DNA of 64,000 nt from CAVTJL01 sp963735065 (GCA_963735065.1 CAVTJL010000001.1:2294001-2358000), one strand, 5' to 3'. Shown: positions 36,850 to 45,908, numbered from the stretch's first letter. Made by a program: numbers and translations. The notes: a model not told the origin generated them from the sequence alone.

Positions 36850-38199
36850 ATGCCTCGCCTACTCGCCCTAGGGCTGCGAGCCTTCGCGGTCGGCGCTCTG
36901 GCTCTTTGCCTCGCGCATCCCGCCCGAGCCGATGCGCTGGGCGACGTCCGTGCCGGCAACGAGGCCTTCCGCCAGAAGCAGTACGAGGAGGCGATCAAGG
37001 ACTTCGGCCAGGCCATCGGCTCGGGCGAGCTCAGCACCGCCGCGCTTGCGATCACCTACAACAATCGGGGCGTCACCTACGGCGAGCTCGGCGACTTCGA
37101 CCGTGCCATCGCCGACTACGAGGCCGCGCTGAAGCTGAAGGCCGAGGACGAGACGACGCTCAAGAATCTGCGCGTGGCCCTCACCCGGCGCGGCGCCGCG
37201 AGCGAGGCTGCCGGCAACGACAAGGCGGCGCTCGCCGACTACGACAGGGCGCTGCAGATCGACCCCGAGAGCTCGGCGACGCTGCAGCGGCGTGCCCAGC
37301 TCTACATCAAGCAGGGCAAGCTCGATCAGGCGGTGAGCGATCTCGAGCAGGCGCAGCGGGCGGATCCCGGCAATCAGGACGTCAGGGATCAGCTCCTCGC
37401 GGCGCGCACCCGGCTTGCCGAAGCGGGCGCTGCCGCCACACAGCCCGATGCGGCTGCCGCGGCGTCGGCACCCGCGCCCGCTTCCGAGCCTGCCCCTCTC
37501 GCCACCCCGACCGCTCCCGAGACGGATGGCGCTGCAGCGCCCGCGCAGGCCAGCGAGGCGCCCCCATCCGGGGCGGAGCCTCCCGCGCCGGCAAGCTCCG
37601 AGACCACAGCGGCACAGGCGTCGCCTTCGACCAACGCCCCGTCGCCGGCCAAGCCGGCGGCGCCGGAGCCCGCCTCGCCGCCCGTGGCAGCGACGCGACC
37701 GGCCGCAACGCCGCCGCCTGCCGCGGAGCCGACGGCGGCCGCTCCGCAGCAGCCGGCGGAGTCGGCGAGCGCACCGGCGCCTTCCGCCTCGCCCGGCGCC
37801 GAGGCGCGGTCCACGGCCGGGACAACCGCGGAGCAGACCGCGCCGCCGCCCGCCGCCGGGCCGGTGGCGGTGCCGGCCGAGGCATCTCCGGAGGCCGCCG
37901 CGCCGCCACAGACGCCGCCCACCGCGCCTGCGCCCGAGGCGACACCCGCTGCGGCAGCGCCCACGACCGCCGAGCAGCCGCCGACGGAGAGCCCGACGCC
38001 CGAAGGCCGGCCCTATCGCGTCCGCACCGCCGTCAACTATCACTCCGGGCCGGAGAATGCCGCTCCTGTCCTGGGTGTCATGCACGCGGGCGAGATCGTC
38101 CAGGTGGTCGGCGATACGCTGGGCTGGATGAAGATCCCCCTGAAGGACGGACAGTACGCCTACATCTACAAGACGTTCCTCGAGCCTGTCGGCCAATAG
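36850..38199 (+). CDS. Secreted TPR protein with Ala/Pro-rich linker and C-terminal SH3b domain
   Basis: A 449-residue protein with a Sec signal peptide (about residues 1-27, ending AHPARA). Four or so TPR units follow (about 30-190), then a ~190-residue linker made almost wholly of Ala, Pro, Ser, Thr and Glu (about 193-385). A bacterial SH3 domain (YRVRTAVNYHSGPENAAPVLG... GWMKI) forms the C-terminus. SH3b domains often bind cell-wall peptides, so a periplasmic scaffold near peptidoglycan is plausible. It precedes a DD-carboxypeptidase gene on the same strand. The precise function is unknown. Confidence 0.8.
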   Translation: MPRLLALGLRAFAVGALALCLAHPARADALGDVRAGNEAFRQKQYEEAIKDFGQAIGSGELSTAALAITYNNRGVTYGELGDFDRAIADYEAALKLKAEDETTLKNLRVALTRRGAASEAAGNDKAALADYDRALQIDPESSATLQRRAQLYIKQGKLDQAVSDLEQAQRADPGNQDVRDQLLAARTRLAEAGAAATQPDAAAAASAPAPASEPAPLATPTAPETDGAAAPAQASEAPPSGAEPPAPASSETTAAQASPSTNAPSPAKPAAPEPASPPVAATRPAATPPPAAEPTAAAPQQPAESASAPAPSASPGAEARSTAGTTAEQTAPPPAAGPVAVPAEASPEAAAPPQTPPTAPAPEATPAAAAPTTAEQPPTESPTPEGRPYRVRTAVNYHSGPENAAPVLGVMHAGEIVQVVGDTLGWMKIPLKDGQYAYIYKTFLEPVGQ

Positions 38200-38234
38200 G
38201 CCTATCTTCCAGGTGCGCTCTTATCGACTTTCGA

Positions 38235-38262
38235 TTGAGATCGCGGCCGAAGCTGCTGTAAA
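38235..38262 (+). promoter_or_regulatory. Possible sigma-70 promoter upstream of the DD-carboxypeptidase gene
   Basis: TTGAGA at 38235-38240 and TGTAAA at 38257-38262 are 16 bases apart in an unusually AT-rich intergenic stretch. They lie about 110 bases before the predicted start. Position and composition are suggestive only. Confidence 0.35.
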
Positions 38263-38375
38263 AGGGAGAAGAGCTTAGGGAATTTTTTAATCCTTGCCGC
38301 TAACCTGCGACGATCCATGGCGAAAGGGGCTGTGGATGTGTCGGAGTGAAGCAGGCGCAAGGCGCGGGGGATCGA

Positions 38376-39629
38376 ATGGGCGCGAGTGTCACCGGGCGGT
38401 TGGCATGCGGCTTGGCCAGCATTCTCATCGCAGGGGGGCTGCTCGTTGGCTCGGCCGGGCACGCCTCGGCCAGGATCACCTCGATCGTCATCGATGACGC
38501 GACCGGCAAGGTCGTCTCGGCGGACGAGCCGGACAGGCCCAACTTCCCGGCCTCGCTCACCAAGATGATGACCCTCTATCTGACCTTCGAGGCGCTGCAG
38601 GACCATCGCATCTCAATGCGGACGCCTTTCCGTGTCTCGCGCCGTGCCGCGAGCATGCCGCCGACGAGGCTGGGCCTGCGGGCCGGCAGCTCGATCCGCG
38701 TCGAGGACGCCATTCAGGCCATCGTCATCAAGTCGGCGAACGACGTGGCCGTGGTGCTGGCTGAGGGGCTGGGCGGAACCGAGTCGCGCTTTGCCAGCCT
38801 GATGACCCGCAAGGCCCGCCAGCTCGGCATGACGCGCACCACCTTTCTCAACGCGTCCGGCCTGCCCAATCCCGGCCAGCAGAGCACGGCGCGCGATCTG
38901 TCCGTCCTCGCGCGTCACCTGATCGACGACTTTCCCGAATATTACCATTATTTCAGCCAGCGCAGCTTTGCCTATCGCGGGCGGATCATTCCTACCCACA
39001 ATCGGCTCATGCTGAGCTATCCCGGGATGGACGGGCTGAAGACCGGCTACATCCGCGCGTCTGGCTACAATCTGGCCTCGTCTGCGGTGCGCAACGGTCG
39101 ACGCCTGGTTGGGATCGTGCTGGGTGGCCCGACCTCGCCCGCCCGCAATCGCGAGATGGCGCAGATCCTCGATTCGGGCTTCGCTTCGATGCGCTCGGAG
39201 CCGCTGGTGGCGAGGATCGACGCCAAGCCACGCCGCCGTCCCACGGTCGTCGCGCACCTGGCCCCGCCGCCGCCGGCACCGGCGGCGATCCGGGTCGCCT
39301 CGGCATCGGCGGCCGTGGCGGCAGGCGACACGCAAGGCGAGGCCGAGGGTGACGGTGGCGCTGCCATCTATGCGGTTCAGGTCGGCGCCTTCAGCCAGAG
39401 GAAGGCGGCGCGCGACGTCGCCCGCAGCGTGCAGGCCCGCATGCGGGACGTGTTGGGCAGCGCCGACATCTCGGTGCCGCGCCTGGTCCGCCATCGCCGG
39501 GCGCTCTATCTCGCCCGGCTCAGCGGCCTCAGCGAGGACGATGCCCTGACCGCCTGCGCCACGCTGAAAGCCAAGCGCAAGGACTGCCTGGTCGTGAAGC
39601 TCACGGGCACCACGGTCGCCAGCAACTGA
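38376..39629 (+). CDS. D-alanyl-D-alanine carboxypeptidase with C-terminal SPOR domain
   Basis: A 417-residue periplasmic penicillin-binding protein of the S11 (DacA/DacD) family that trims the terminal D-Ala from peptidoglycan stem peptides. After a signal peptide (about residues 1-31) come the serine motif SLTK (Ser60, Lys63), SAN at 120-122 and KTGY at 222. The last ~75 residues (IYAVQVGAFSQRKAARDVA...) form a SPOR domain that binds denuded septal glycan, targeting the enzyme to division sites. ATG 38376 has GGGGGA upstream; a GTG at 38346 is also in frame. Confidence 0.92.
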   Translation: MGASVTGRLACGLASILIAGGLLVGSAGHASARITSIVIDDATGKVVSADEPDRPNFPASLTKMMTLYLTFEALQDHRISMRTPFRVSRRAASMPPTRLGLRAGSSIRVEDAIQAIVIKSANDVAVVLAEGLGGTESRFASLMTRKARQLGMTRTTFLNASGLPNPGQQSTARDLSVLARHLIDDFPEYYHYFSQRSFAYRGRIIPTHNRLMLSYPGMDGLKTGYIRASGYNLASSAVRNGRRLVGIVLGGPTSPARNREMAQILDSGFASMRSEPLVARIDAKPRRRPTVVAHLAPPPPAPAAIRVASASAAVAAGDTQGEAEGDGGAAIYAVQVGAFSQRKAARDVARSVQARMRDVLGSADISVPRLVRHRRALYLARLSGLSEDDALTACATLKAKRKDCLVVKLTGTTVASN

Positions 39630-39673
39630 GCAGCAGGCCGAGCGGGCGGCGCGCGTCGCCCGTCGAGGTTCGC

Positions 39674-40633
39674 TCAGAAGTGGCGCCAGCCTGCCGATGA
39701 CGGCTGCATCGGCCTTCCCTCCTGGTCGAGCAGGGTGAGGCCCGGGTCGGCCACGATCTGGCCGATCTCGGTGACGGCCGTGCCGGCAAGCTGCCCGATC
39801 TCCGCGATGCGGTCGCACCGTTCCGCCGGCACGGCGAACAGGAGCTCGTAGTCGTCCCCGCCGCCGAGCGCCGCCGCGAGCGAGCCCGGAAGGCTGGCGG
39901 CGGCATCGGACCGCGGCAGCCGGTCCGCCTGCACGACGGCGCCGACCTTCGAGACGTCCAAGATGTGGCCGAGGTCGGCGAGGAGCCCATCGGAGACGTC
40001 GATCGCAGCACTCGCCACGCCGCGCAGCGCCCGTCCCAGCCCGAGCCGCGGCTGGGGCGTGCGGTAGCGGTCGATCAGCGGCAGCGCCTCGTCCTCGCTG
40101 GTGGCGAGGCCGCGCAGGACCCGGAGGCCCATGGCGGCGTCGCCGAGCGTGCCCGAGACGAAGAGCCGGTCGCCCGGTGCTGCCCCCCTGCGCCGCAGCG
40201 CCTGGCCCGTCGGCACGGTGCCGAGGATGGTGAGCGAGAGCACCAGCGGTCCCTCGGTCGAGACCGTGTCGCCGCCCAGAAGGTGCAGGCCGAAGCGCTG
40301 CTGGTCCCGGGCGAGGCCCTGGGCCAGCCCCTCGAGATAGAGGTCGGCCATGTCCCGCGGGCGGGCGATCACGGTGAGGTAGCCCAAAGGATCGGCGCCC
40401 ATCGCCGCGAGGTCGGAGAGATTGACGCGCAGGAGCTTGCCGGCCACGAGATCGGCCGGGTCGTCGGGCAGGAAATGGATGCCCGCCACCATGGCGTCCT
40501 TGGCGATCACGAGCTCGCGGCCGGCCTCGAGGGCCACGAGGGCGGCGTCGTCCTCGAGGTCGAGGGCGCCGGGAAAGCCCGCCGCCAGCGGCTTCAGGAG
40601 CTGCTCGATCAGGTCGAACTCGCCAAGGGTCAT
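39674..40633 (-). CDS. thiL: Thiamine-monophosphate kinase ThiL
   Basis: A 319-residue enzyme of the PurM/ThiL fold that makes thiamine diphosphate from TMP and ATP. Family motifs are DLEDDAALV near residue 25, KDAMVAGIHF near 44, NLSDLAAMGADP near 71, GGDTV near 119, and AIDVSDGLLADLGHI near 215. It is last in the nrdR-rib-nusB superoperon and overlaps nusB by ATGA. Together with thiM-thiE it completes TPP synthesis from salvaged thiazole. Confidence 0.95.
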   Translation of the reverse strand: MTLGEFDLIEQLLKPLAAGFPGALDLEDDAALVALEAGRELVIAKDAMVAGIHFLPDDPADLVAGKLLRVNLSDLAAMGADPLGYLTVIARPRDMADLYLEGLAQGLARDQQRFGLHLLGGDTVSTEGPLVLSLTILGTVPTGQALRRRGAAPGDRLFVSGTLGDAAMGLRVLRGLATSEDEALPLIDRYRTPQPRLGLGRALRGVASAAIDVSDGLLADLGHILDVSKVGAVVQADRLPRSDAAASLPGSLAAALGGGDDYELLFAVPAERCDRIAEIGQLAGTAVTEIGQIVADPGLTLLDQEGRPMQPSSAGWRHF

Positions 40634-41118
40634 GGCACGGCCTCGTCGAGCCTGAGGCGATGGGCCAGCCGGTCGAGCGCCGCGTTGACGAAGGCCGCCT
40701 CGCCGCCGCCGAAGAAGAGGCGCGCGACCTCGATATACTCGTTGATCACGACCTTGACGGGCACGTCCCGGCAGTCGGTGAGCTCGAAGGCGCCGGCCCT
40801 GAGGCAGGCGCGCAGGAGAAAGCCGCAGCGCTCGAGGCTCCAGCCCTCGGCAAGGGCGCCGGCGATGGCCGGATCGAGGCGCTCGCGGGCGCCCCAGGCG
40901 CCGACGACGATGCGCCCGAACCATTCGCGGTCGACGGCCGGGGAGGGCAGCTCGACCTCGAAAGGCTCGAACAGCTCGGCCAGCCGGTGCGCCCCGAACT
41001 CGCGCACCACCACCGCGGCGTCGCCGCCCGTGACCTCGAGCTGGTAGAGCGCCTGGACGGCCGCGAGACGCGCTGCCCGACGCTTGTTCAAGACAGGCTT
41101 GGTCGAGTCGCGGCTCAT
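40630..41118 (-). CDS. nusB: Transcription antitermination factor NusB
   Basis: A 162-residue all-helical NusB, which with NusE binds boxA RNA and supports rRNA antitermination. RRAARLAAVQALYQLEV near residue 13 and the C-terminal VPVKVVINEYIEVARLFFGGGEAAFVNAALDRL are diagnostic. It overlaps ribH and thiL by 4 bases each. Confidence 0.95.
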   Translation of the reverse strand: MSRDSTKPVLNKRRAARLAAVQALYQLEVTGGDAAVVVREFGAHRLAELFEPFEVELPSPAVDREWFGRIVVGAWGARERLDPAIAGALAEGWSLERCGFLLRACLRAGAFELTDCRDVPVKVVINEYIEVARLFFGGGEAAFVNAALDRLAHRLRLDEAVP

Positions 41119-41594
41119 CGGCCGGCGGCGCCGAGCCGGCGGCGCAGGGCTACGAGCGCCAGCGCGGCGACGGCAGCGCCGCCGCCCTTGTCCTGGCGCC
41201 GAGGATCGGCGCGCTCGAGCGCCTGCGCCTCGTTCTCGACCGTCAGGATGCCGTTGCCGATGATGATGCGCTCGCGCGTGCCGAGGTCGACGAGCCCGCG
41301 GCAGCTCTCGCCCGAGACCAGCTCGTAATGCGTCGTCTCGCCACGAATGACGCAGCCCAGCGCCACGAACGCGTCGAACCCGCCGCCCGACGCGGCCAGC
41401 GCTATCGCCGTCGGGATCTCGAGCGCGCCCGGCACGGTCACGATCTCGGTCCGGGCCCCGGCCCGCTCGAGCGCAGCCTTCGCACCCTCGAGCAGGAGAT
41501 CATTGATCCCGGCATGATAGCGCGCCTCGACGACGAGCACGCGAGCGCCGCCGACGTCGGCCAGCTCGAAGGGGGCGGTGGCTGTGCCGGCCAT
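41115..41594 (-). CDS. ribH: 6,7-dimethyl-8-ribityllumazine synthase RibH
   Basis: A 159-residue lumazine synthase that condenses the ribitylaminouracil intermediate with dihydroxybutanone phosphate. ARYHAGINDLLLEGAKAAL near residue 23, VPGALEIPTAI near 53, GCVIRGETTHYELVSGES near 79 (catalytic histidine) and GILTVENEAQALERA near 113 are all present. The stop of ribE and start of ribH share one base (TGATG). It is part of the rib operon. Confidence 0.96.
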   Translation of the reverse strand: MAGTATAPFELADVGGARVLVVEARYHAGINDLLLEGAKAALERAGARTEIVTVPGALEIPTAIALAASGGGFDAFVALGCVIRGETTHYELVSGESCRGLVDLGTRERIIIGNGILTVENEAQALERADPRRQDKGGGAAVAALALVALRRRLGAAGR

Positions 41595-42196
41595 CAGCGG
41601 TTGTCCCCGGCTCGGAAGGCCAGCTGCCTGGCGACGTAGCGCGCGAGCATGTCGACCTCGAGGTTCACGAGATCGCCGATCCGCCTGCGGCTGAGCGTCG
41701 TCTCGGTCCAGGTGTGGGGGATGATCACCACGGCGAAGCGGTCGTCCTCCGATTGGGTGATGGTGAGCGAGACGCCGTCGACCGCGATGGAGCCCTTGAC
41801 GGCCACCATCGGTGCCAGGCCACCCGGCAGGCCGATCTCGATCCGGTGCCCGTCGCCCACGGCCTCGATCGCCGCGATCTCGCCCAGCCCGTCGACATGG
41901 CCGAAGACCAGATGGCCGCCCAGCTCGTCGCCCAGCTTGAGCGAGCGCTCGAGGTTGATGCGATGGCCCGGCTGCCACTGGCCGAGCGTGGTCCGGGCCA
42001 GCGTCTCCTGCGAGGCCTGCACGCGGTAGGTGCTGGCGGTCTTCTCGGTCACGGTGAGGCACACGCCCGAGTGGGCGACGGAGGCGCCGATGGCGAGATC
42101 CCGGGTATCGAAGCCCGGCTCGATCTCGAGCTCGCGCTCGGCCGTGCCGTTCACGCTCCGAACGGTACCGATATGGGTCACGATGCCGCTGAACAT
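41594..42196 (-). CDS. ribE: Riboflavin synthase alpha subunit
   Basis: A 200-residue riboflavin synthase with two lumazine-binding domains. The N-terminal MFSGIVTHIGTV and VAHSGVCLTVTE are typical of domain 1, and GSIAVDGVSLTIT near residue 135 is the equivalent in domain 2. GHLVFGHVDG near 92 closes the first barrel. It catalyses dismutation of two lumazines to riboflavin. Its first 19 bases overlap the end of ribD. Confidence 0.95.
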   Translation of the reverse strand: MFSGIVTHIGTVRSVNGTAERELEIEPGFDTRDLAIGASVAHSGVCLTVTEKTASTYRVQASQETLARTTLGQWQPGHRINLERSLKLGDELGGHLVFGHVDGLGEIAAIEAVGDGHRIEIGLPGGLAPMVAVKGSIAVDGVSLTITQSEDDRFAVVIIPHTWTETTLSRRRIGDLVNLEVDMLARYVARQLAFRAGDNR

Positions 42197-43305
42197 CCGC
42201 TCCGTCCCAAGCTTGCCGGCCGCAGGACCATCAGACGATCCTCACCCAGGCGACGCTCCTCGACAATGCGGAAGCGCGGCACCTCGGGCATCGCGGCCAC
42301 GCCAAGTGTCTCGATGGACGGGCGTCCGTCCCCGCCGATGATGGCAGGCGCGGTCGCGAGCAGCAGCTCGTCGACCAGGCCCTCGCGCAACAAGGCGGAG
42401 GCGAGAGCGGCCCCACCCTCGATGAGAGCGCGGGTGATACCGCGTCCGGCCAGCGCCCTCAAGGCCTCCAGCGGGCCTGCCGGCGCCGGCAGGCCCAGGA
42501 TCTCGACGCCGGCAGCGGCGAAGCCGGGGTCGGCCGCTGCCGCCCGCTCGGCGCTGGCCAGCACCCAGACGGGCACCTCCCGCGCCGTTCGGACGAGGCC
42601 GCTCTGCAAAGGCAGCCGCAGGCGGCGGTCGATGACCACCCGTATCGGTGAGCTCGCGGCGAGGCCGGGCAGGCGGCAGGTGAGCGACGGGTCGTCGGCC
42701 AGCGCGGTGCCGCTGCCGACGACGATGGCATCGTGTGAGGCCCTGAGCCAATGGGCGTAGGCACGCGCCGGCTCGCCGGTGATCCATTGGCTGGCGCCGG
42801 TGCGGGTCGCGATCCTGCCATCCAGCGTCTGGGCGAGCTTGACCGTCACGAAGGGCCGGTCGTCGCAGATCCGTCGGTAGAGCCCCGCATGGGCGTCCCG
42901 GCAGGCTTCCTCGAGACAGCCCTGGGTCACCTCGATGCCGGCCTCGCGCAGCCAGGCCATGCCCTTGCCGTCGACCCTGGGGTCGGGATCGAGGCAGCCC
43001 ATCACCACGCGCCTGATGCCGGCCTCGATCAGGGCCTTGGCGCAGGGCGGCGTGCGCCCCCAATTGGCGCAGGGCTCGAGCGTGACATAGGCCGTGGCAC
43101 CCCGGGCGGCCTCGCCCGCCCGGCTCAGGGCCTCGGTCTCGGCATGGGGGCGCCCGCCGGGCTGGGTCCAGCCCCGCCCCACCACGTGGCCACCCTGGAC
43201 GATCACGCATCCTACCGCGGGGTTGGGCCACACCCGGCCCTCATTGCGAGCGCCAAGGGAGAGCGCCATGCGCATGAAGCGCTCGTCCGTCGAGCAGGGG
43301 CTCAT
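42178..43305 (-). CDS. ribD: Bifunctional deaminase/reductase RibD
   Basis: A 375-residue enzyme performing the deamination and reduction steps of riboflavin synthesis. The N-terminal deaminase has the zinc motif HAETEAL near residue 55 with EPCANWGRTPPCAKAL near 76. The C-terminal reductase starts with FVTVKLAQTLDGRIA near 150 and has IEGGAALASALL near 297. The start overlaps nrdR by ATGA. Confidence 0.96.
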   Translation of the reverse strand: MSPCSTDERFMRMALSLGARNEGRVWPNPAVGCVIVQGGHVVGRGWTQPGGRPHAETEALSRAGEAARGATAYVTLEPCANWGRTPPCAKALIEAGIRRVVMGCLDPDPRVDGKGMAWLREAGIEVTQGCLEEACRDAHAGLYRRICDDRPFVTVKLAQTLDGRIATRTGASQWITGEPARAYAHWLRASHDAIVVGSGTALADDPSLTCRLPGLAASSPIRVVIDRRLRLPLQSGLVRTAREVPVWVLASAERAAAADPGFAAAGVEILGLPAPAGPLEALRALAGRGITRALIEGGAALASALLREGLVDELLLATAPAIIGGDGRPSIETLGVAAMPEVPRFRIVEERRLGEDRLMVLRPASLGRSGCSAAS

Positions 43306-43778
43306 GGCTGCTCGGCGCCCGGCTCCTCGCCCTCGGGCAGCTGGCGGATGAACTCCTCGAAGTCGCGGACCGTGCCGAAGTCGCGATAGACCGAGGCGAA
43401 GCGCACATAGGCGACCTCGTCGAGCTCGGCCAGGCGCTCCATGGTGTAGGCGCCCACGGTGGTCGAGGGCACCTCGCTCTCGCCCGAGGTCTCGATGCGG
43501 CGCACGATGCCGTTCACGATGCGCTCGATCTGCTCCTCGCTGATGCCGCGCTTGCGCGTGGCGATGCGGATCGAGCGGGCGAGCTTCTCGCGATCGAACG
43601 GCAGCCGGCGCCCGTCCTTCTTGATGACGACGAGATCGCGCAGCTGCACGCGCTCGAACGTCGTGAAGCGGGCGCCGCAGCTCGCGCACTGACGCCGCCG
43701 ACGGATGACCGTGGCGTCCTCTATAGGACGTGAATCCTTTACCTGCGTATCCTCGGAGCCGCAGAATGGGCAGCGCAT
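43302..43778 (-). CDS. nrdR: Transcriptional repressor NrdR
   Basis: A 158-residue ribonucleotide-reductase repressor. It begins MRCPFCG, a zinc ribbon with four cysteines (CPFC, CASC). The ATP-cone domain follows (LVVIKKDGRRLPFDREKLARSI near residue 48). The C-terminal VAYVRFASVYRDFGTVRDFEEFI is diagnostic. The ATG at 43778 matches the family start exactly. It opens a superoperon with ribD-ribE-ribH-nusB-thiL. Confidence 0.96.
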   Translation of the reverse strand: MRCPFCGSEDTQVKDSRPIEDATVIRRRRQCASCGARFTTFERVQLRDLVVIKKDGRRLPFDREKLARSIRIATRKRGISEEQIERIVNGIVRRIETSGESEVPSTTVGAYTMERLAELDEVAYVRFASVYRDFGTVRDFEEFIRQLPEGEEPGAEQP

Positions 43779-44008
43779 CGTCCCGTCCGACCTCGTGGCG
43801 CGAGGGCCGGACCCTAGCCCAGCGCAGTCGCGGACGGAAGGACGGCGGCCCTCGGGGCATTGCTGCCGGGCTCGTCCCGCCGGCTGCATCTTTCGCAGGG
43901 CCTCGCGCGTAGGGCTCAGGGTAAGGGAGCCGCTGCGGCGGGGGAGGGCCTTCGTGGCCCGCTTCGGCGTCCTGCCTTCGACACCCAAAAGCCGATCGAG
44001 CAGGAGCC

Positions 44009-44899
44009 ATGACGATGATCGAGCAAGACACCGACCTCGTGGAGCTGATGCGGCTGCGGTCGACGCGCCGCCGCCTGTTCCGGCGAGGCACCCATCTGGC
44101 CGCAGGCGCTGCCGCGGCGGCCACGCTGGGCATTGCCGCGCCGACCCCGGCCATGGCCGCGGGCGATGCCGACGTGCTGAACTTCGCCCTCAACCTCGAA
44201 TATCTCGAGGCCGAGTTCTATCTGCGCGCCGCCTTCGGGCGTGGCCTTGCCGAAGCCGACACGACGGGCCAGGGCGCGCTCGGCCCGGTGACCGGCGGCA
44301 GCCAGGTGAAGTTCGGCAACAAATATCTCCAGGCCTATGCGGAGGAGATCGCGATGGACGAGGAGGCGCACGTCAAGTTCCTGAGAAGCGCGCTCGGCAG
44401 TGCGGCCGTGGCAAGGCCGGCGATCGACCTCGACCAGAGCTTCCTCACCCTCGCCGCCGCAGCGAAGCTCAAGAAGGCCGAGAAGTTCGACCCCTTCCGC
44501 AACCACAAGGACTTCCTCCTCGGCGCCTTTGTCTTCGAGGATGTCGGGGTCACCGCCTACCACGGCGCCGCCACCCTGATCCAGACGCAGGCCTACCTCG
44601 CGGCCGCGACCGGCATCCTCGCCGTCGAGGCCTATCATGCGGCCGAGATCCGCACGCTGCTCTTGGGCATGAAGCTGGACGAGGAGGCCAACCAGATCTC
44701 GGACGTGCGCGACGCCGTCGACGGCACCAGCGATGACGATCAGGGCATCACGCTGGGCGGCGTGCCGAACATCGTGCCGGCCGACCAGAACGGCATCGCC
44801 TTCAGCCGCACGACGAGCCAGGTGCTGAGCATCGTCTATCTGGGGGGCACGGGATCCGGCGGCTTCTTCCCGATGGGCCTGAACGGCGCCGTGCGCTGA
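44009..44899 (+). CDS. Ferritin-like domain protein with twin-arginine signal
   Basis: A 296-residue exported protein. Residues ~18-52 form a Tat leader (RRRLFRRGTHLAAGAAAAATLG...AMA). The mature part is a ferritin-like four-helix domain: NFALNLEYLEAEFYLRAAFG near 58 and EEIAMDEEAHVKFLRSALG near 112 carry Glu and Glu-x-x-His ligands. AFVFEDVGVTAYHGAA near 172 and ILAVEAYHAAEIRTLL near 205 supply the second set. Tat export suggests folding with metal before transport. The function is unknown; homologues are sometimes called dessication-associated proteins. The start follows CAGGAG at 6 bases. Confidence 0.85.
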   Translation: MTMIEQDTDLVELMRLRSTRRRLFRRGTHLAAGAAAAATLGIAAPTPAMAAGDADVLNFALNLEYLEAEFYLRAAFGRGLAEADTTGQGALGPVTGGSQVKFGNKYLQAYAEEIAMDEEAHVKFLRSALGSAAVARPAIDLDQSFLTLAAAAKLKKAEKFDPFRNHKDFLLGAFVFEDVGVTAYHGAATLIQTQAYLAAATGILAVEAYHAAEIRTLLLGMKLDEEANQISDVRDAVDGTSDDDQGITLGGVPNIVPADQNGIAFSRTTSQVLSIVYLGGTGSGGFFPMGLNGAVR

Positions 44900-44917
44900 A
44901 GACCAGGCTGTCTTGAG

Positions 44918-44959
44918 CTTCGCCGCCCGCGCCCGCGTGAGAGGGCCCGGGCGGCGAAG
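44918..44959 (+). terminator. Terminator-like hairpin after the ferritin-like gene
   Basis: A perfect 12-bp stem, CTTCGCCGCCCG / CGGGCGGCGAAG, with an 18-base GC-rich loop that can pair further, lies 18 bases after the stop. No T-run follows. Confidence 0.45.
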
Positions 44960-45151
44960 TCACCCTCCGGGCCCTCGAGCACTCGGGGCCTCGGAGCGAT
45001 GCGTGATGCAGGCCTCGGCGAGGATGCGGTGGCCGGGTGAGGGAGAGAAGGGCCGTAACACCTGAGACATCTCGGCCGCTGTGCTGCGGCCCCCGGCAGG
45101 CTATGGGAGAGCTTGGCAATCCGGCCTGGGCCAGGGGGAGAGCGCGGGGCG

Positions 45152-45652
45152 ATGATCGAGAGACAGCTGGAGCGGGCGCTCTTCGCGAGCCGCTGGCTGA
45201 TGGCGCCCTTCTATCTGGGGCTGGCGGTCACGCTCGCCCTGCTGATGGTCAAGTTCATCCAGGAGCTGCTGCACGTCATCCCCGACATCCTGAGCCTCAA
45301 GGAGACCGACGTCATCCTGGCGACGCTCTCCCTGGTCGACCTCACGCTCGCCGGCAATCTCCTCCTCATCATCATCTTCGCCGGCTACGAGAGCACGGTC
45401 TCGCGCCTCGATTCGGTGCCCGTGGAGCATCGTCCGGCCTGGATGGGCAGCGTCGACTTCAGCAGCATGAAGCTCAAGCTCATCGCCTCGATGGTGGCGA
45501 TCTCGGGAATCCATCTGCTGCGCAGCTTCATGAACATCTCGGCCGCGAGCAAGGCGGACATCGCCTGGCTGGTCGTGATCCACATGGCCTTCGTCGTCTC
45601 GGGCGTGCTTCTCGCATTCATGGATTTCCTGACCGCCCGGGCCAAGCGCTAG
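45152..45652 (+). CDS. UPF0114 (YqhA-like) inner-membrane protein
   Basis: A 166-residue membrane protein of the TIGR00645/UPF0114 family with three or four hydrophobic helices. SRWLMAPFYLGLAVTLALLMVKF near residue 10 and SLVDLTLAGNLLLIIIFAGYE near 60 are the conserved opening helices, and MKLKLIASMVAISGIHLL near 107 the third. No function is established for the family. The ATG at 45152 is chosen on family length; GGGGGAG lies upstream. Confidence 0.88.
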   Translation: MIERQLERALFASRWLMAPFYLGLAVTLALLMVKFIQELLHVIPDILSLKETDVILATLSLVDLTLAGNLLLIIIFAGYESTVSRLDSVPVEHRPAWMGSVDFSSMKLKLIASMVAISGIHLLRSFMNISAASKADIAWLVVIHMAFVVSGVLLAFMDFLTARAKR

Positions 45653-45830
45653 CCGCGAGAAGGATGCCTCGACGAGCTGGCACCGTCCGCCGCGCGGGGC
45701 TAACATCGACCAACGCGGCCCGTCCCGTGGCGTGCGACCGGCCCCATCGGGCGGATTCATGGCGTCACGCTGGCGGCGCGCCGCCCGAGCGCCGCACCGG
45801 TCTTCGTCGGCCGGCGCATCTTTCGCGCCA

Positions 45831-45860
45831 TTGAAGCGACTTGGCCCTAGGTGTTAAAGT
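45831..45860 (+). promoter_or_regulatory. Possible sigma-70 promoter of the aminotransferase (dapC) gene
   Basis: TTGAAG at 45831-45836 and TAAAGT at 45855-45860 are separated by 18 bases and lie about 50 bases before the predicted ATG. The match is moderate and unsupported by other evidence. Confidence 0.3.
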
Positions 45861-45908
45861 TACGGTCAATGGTGGCCGCGGCGGTCGCCGCAATCTCTCG
45901 TGCGATCC

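Noticed and set aside
37430..38000. Ala/Pro-rich repetitive DNA in the TPR/SH3 gene considered as a repeat array
   Set aside because: The low complexity is at the protein level (linker). The DNA shows no regular repeat unit, so it is neither CRISPR-like nor a tandem repeat.
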